Part shown: positions 61,601-64,000 of the stretch, piece by piece
Layout of the letters: each line of letters opens with the position of its first letter
How positions within the stretch are numbered: position 1 is the stretch's first letter
Assembly (NCBI RefSeq): GCF_003473485.1
Contig: NC_053044.1
Location: 4,352,501 to 4,416,500, forward strand
Direction of reading: 5' to 3'
Source of the DNA: Medicago truncatula
Lineage: Eukaryota > Streptophyta > Magnoliopsida > Fabales > Fabaceae
Length of the DNA stretch: 64,000 nt
Made by a program: the position numbers and the translations under genes
The notes under the pieces: model-generated
What the model saw: only the letters and a program-made list of their open reading frames with translations
The model's database searches: none
What the model was told of the DNA's origin: nothing

Positions 61601-63178
61601 ATTTTAGACTATAGTTGTCTTCCATTTTTGTTTCAACACATGTTAATGGAAATTAGGTTGTGCCTACTGATTCGGTTGTAGAGATTGGAATTGTAGAAGT
61701 AGATTCACATTGAATTTTAGAATTATGATATTTGGTGACACTTTCAATGCTAGTTGCTTTTATTTTGTAATCCGATAAGAATTTCTTATTGATTTTATGT
61801 GTTTACTCTCTCATTGAATCACTTTGTTAAATGAGTTGAAAAAAATATGGTATATAATTTAGGAAAAAAAATATCAGAATTTTTCACATCGGTGGATATG
61901 TTAGATGATGTGAAAAATACATATTTGACCTCAGTTTTATTGGTTCAACAGATGTGAAAACCCTAGGTTATAGTATAATTTATCACATATCAAATCAGTG
62001 ATTAGCTGCCGGATGTGGAAAACAACTTATCACAGCTGTTCCATAACGGATGTGAAACGTTTTAATTACATCGGCTCGGACCCAATGTGAAAACTCAATT
62101 TTGACCAATGTAAAATGTCATTTCTGTAGTAGTGTTTGTTCAATATAGTTGAGTAAAGTAAATCATTGAATATTAAAAAAATTCATCCTTTGTTAATGAA
62201 TGATTAATAAAAATGTTTTTTATAATCACTTAATAGTTAAAAAGATAGAAAGTTGTACTTCTTTCACGTAGTAGTTAAGTGCATATTCTCTTCCTTCTTT
62301 TTTCATCTCCTGCTCTATTTCTTTGTAAAGATCTAAGATTATCACGTAGAGAAACTTCATGTAATCCGGAAGATTATCCAAGCAACTAATATCCCACCTG
62401 AAAATTACTTTCAATTAAATTAGAGAAAAAATGAATATAAAGAATATGCATGTCTTTGTGTGAAGTGTTGTTTATCGACCTTTCGAGTGCCTTAGTAAAA
62501 AGTTCTAATTCATCAATTCTTCCGAATGCATCATATGTATCATCGATCACAGTTATTATGACGAATAATTTCGTCATAACTTTTCTTGCCGTGGAATATT
62601 GGGGCTCATAATATACCCCCAATGCCCAAAAGCAACTTTCCGCTATCCTATCTCTTGCATATGGTAGTTTACTACGAACATCCAACTCCTTCCACCATCT
62701 ATATATACCAAAAAAATAATAATAGTAAATACAACGAATAATCTTGAAATATATAGATTATTTGTTCTTTTTCTTTACTAAGCAGTGTATGGTTGAAGAC
62801 ATTACTTGGAAAAGTTGCCAAATTCTTTTTGATGTAAACTTTGGAGCATATTGAAATCTAGTTTTGCCAAAATGAGTAAATTTTCATTATGTGAAGGATC
62901 TTCCTCGTATCTAGAAATGTAGCTTCGTGCCTCCAACCTAGGGATGTTTTTATGGAGGGTCTGCCTTAAGCAATGTTTGGCTTGTAATGCATGAGAATGG
63001 CTTGATTGCTTGCTAATAGACTCAAGTTGAGTAGTAGTGAATGCCAAGGCCTCTTCCAAAATGTCCTCACCGTGAACCATGATATGTGTGGCTTCATACA
63101 AGCTTAACATCCCCTCAACATTTTTAATAAGTTTTTCACTGAAATTCCCTAGCTCATCCTTGAATTTGTTGAATACAT
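58682..63178 (-). CDS. Terpene synthase, class I, TPS-a-like, exons 3-7 (5' end outside the window)
   Basis: Exons on the minus strand are 63178-62816, 62698-62480, 62397-62259, 59319-59071 and 58975-58682, all with GT-AG borders and one open frame. Their sizes (363, 219, 139, 249 and 294 nt) match the canonical exons 3-7 of plant terpene synthases. The visible protein covers the end of the N-terminal helical domain and the whole catalytic alpha domain: ARDR (RxR motif), IDDTYDAFG (DDxxD magnesium site) and, spanning the exon 6-7 junction, [15 protein letters not shown] (NSE/DTE motif). Class I enzymes ionise a prenyl diphosphate; TPS-a members usually turn farnesyl diphosphate into sesquiterpenes in the cytosol, but product and subfamily are inferred. 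The first exons, including any RRx8W, must lie beyond 64000. No stop or frameshift is seen, so the gene may be functional. Intron 5 is 2.9 kb and holds a CACTA end. Confidence 0.92.
59718..59838. repeat. Direct repeats in terpene synthase intron 5
   Basis: Words TTTTTTGGAATTTTTCATCC (twice) and TTTTTTGGAATTTATCAAAA or close variants (twice) alternate within 120 bp. Confidence 0.75.
61870..62135. mobile_element. CACTA end (family 4) in terpene synthase intron 5
   Basis: The complement of the right border reads CACTACTACAGAAATGACAT, followed by several GGATGTGAAA/TTTCACATC words in both orientations. The left border was not found, so the remaining intron DNA (59320-61870) may or may not belong to the element. 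Confidence 0.6.
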
Positions 63179-63306
63179 CTAGTGTTTTTTTTATCAAACA
63201 ACAACAAAATGGAACAAACCACACTCAGCGACAATGAAATATTAAATAATTAAGGGTCATACAATGTGCTCTAAGGCGGGCACATAGATTCTACAAATAA
63301 CAACTA

Positions 63307-63580
63307 CTCCCTCTATTTCTTTTTAAGTGTCTCTTTTAGAGAAAATTTTTGTTTCTATTTAACTGTCACTTTCAAAGTTCAATGCAACATTAAATGTTGT
63401 TTTACCTATATTATCCTTACTTATTTATTGCGGATAGAGAAATAAATGAAATTATAAATTGAATGAATAAGGCTATTATAGTAAAAGTTTATATTGTTGT
63501 ATCAAAAGTAGTAATATTTATTGAATGTCTTGGTTTGTGTAAAATGTCAAAAAAAGACAATTAAAAAGAAACGGAGGTAG
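63307..63580. mobile_element. Stowaway MITE, 274 bp
   Basis: Left CTCCCTCTATTTC, right complement CTACCTCCGTTTC, TA duplication at 63305-63306 and 63581-63582. It lies in the intron upstream of terpene synthase exon 3. Confidence 0.85.
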
Positions 63581-63582
63581 TA

Positions 63583-64000
63583 CTATTTATTGAGAAATAT
63601 TAATTTTCAACTTTTTAAAAAATAATTGCCACAATTTCTAATAAACATTTTTTATTTATGGATCTTTAACATGTAACCTAAAAGGACATGTTAACATATC
63701 CCAATAATTAAATTAAAAAAGAAAATTTCAATGAGAGCAAAGATGCTTTGTAACATTTAGTATATGCTACCTATCACATAAGTGACATTTAAAAGTAATT
63801 AATAATGCGGCCTCGGAAGATAACTAATCATCAAAATACTCACTTGATTCCTTTCCAGCAGTACAAGACAAAATGTTTTTTTCTTGCAAATTTTCTCTTG
63901 TGTATTCTACCTCTCACATACACATTCGGTCATTATTATATAATAAGCAGACATTTATATTTTTATTCATTCAATTAATAATATATATGATCTTTATTAT
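63583..64000. other. Presumed terpene synthase intron 2, no exon found
   Basis: I looked for the exon 2 signature (leucine-rich FRLLR..G-type block ending before DVFNKF) on the minus strand and did not find it, so intron 2 probably extends past the window edge. Confidence 0.4.

Noticed and set aside
63840..63900. Candidate exon 2 of the terpene synthase
   Set aside because: The minus-strand words around a GTGAG donor do not resemble the conserved exon 2 sequence.

Overview
The window looks like a gene-poor, AT-rich, repeat-dense stretch of a plant nuclear genome, most probably a legume close to Medicago. The grounds are introns with GT-AG borders, plant-specific gene families (NPF/PTR transporter, Kunitz inhibitors, terpene synthase), an Au-like tRNA-derived SINE, and legume-type LTR, LINE, MULE, CACTA, hAT and Stowaway elements. 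The species is inferred, not proven.

Layout. (1) 1-6.7 kb: intergenic DNA, then a complete five-exon NPF/PTR transporter gene on +. (2) 7.1-9.5 kb: a decayed Ty1/copia element on -, split by a 1,167-bp solo LTR with a perfect 5-bp target duplication. (3) 9.6-49.7 kb: a tandem array of five intact, intronless Kunitz-type protease inhibitor genes on + (A 10010, B 18481, C 28755, D 34207, E 47604). All encode 203 aa and differ at only ten positions. Each sits in a duplicated unit with a shared promoter and shared downstream DNA. The units have been expanded and scrambled by nested transposons: a LINE ORF1 split by a gypsy-like solo LTR, MULE, hAT and PIF-like non-autonomous elements, CACTA ends, a MULE transposase-OTU pseudogene carrying a SINE, and a (CT)105 microsatellite. 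Between D and E there is also a candidate two-exon gene for a 56-aa secreted peptide on -. (4) 50.2-55.2 kb: LTR-like DNA duplicated from 38.8-39.8 kb and interrupted by a complete 3,153-bp CACTA element with a TTA duplication and a residual transposase-associated domain. (5) 56.7-58.0 kb: a copia gag/pre-integrase remnant on -. (6) 58.7-64 kb: the 3' five exons of a class I, probably TPS-a, terpene synthase on -; its 5' exons lie beyond the window.

Functionally, the Kunitz array and the terpene synthase are both typical defence loci, and the NPF gene encodes a membrane transporter. Nothing shows that the three act in one pathway. The strongest points are the Asp6 tract beside the predicted reactive-site arginine, conserved in all five inhibitors; the gene-conversion-like mosaic of copy E; and the set of datable nested insertions whose target duplications can be read directly.
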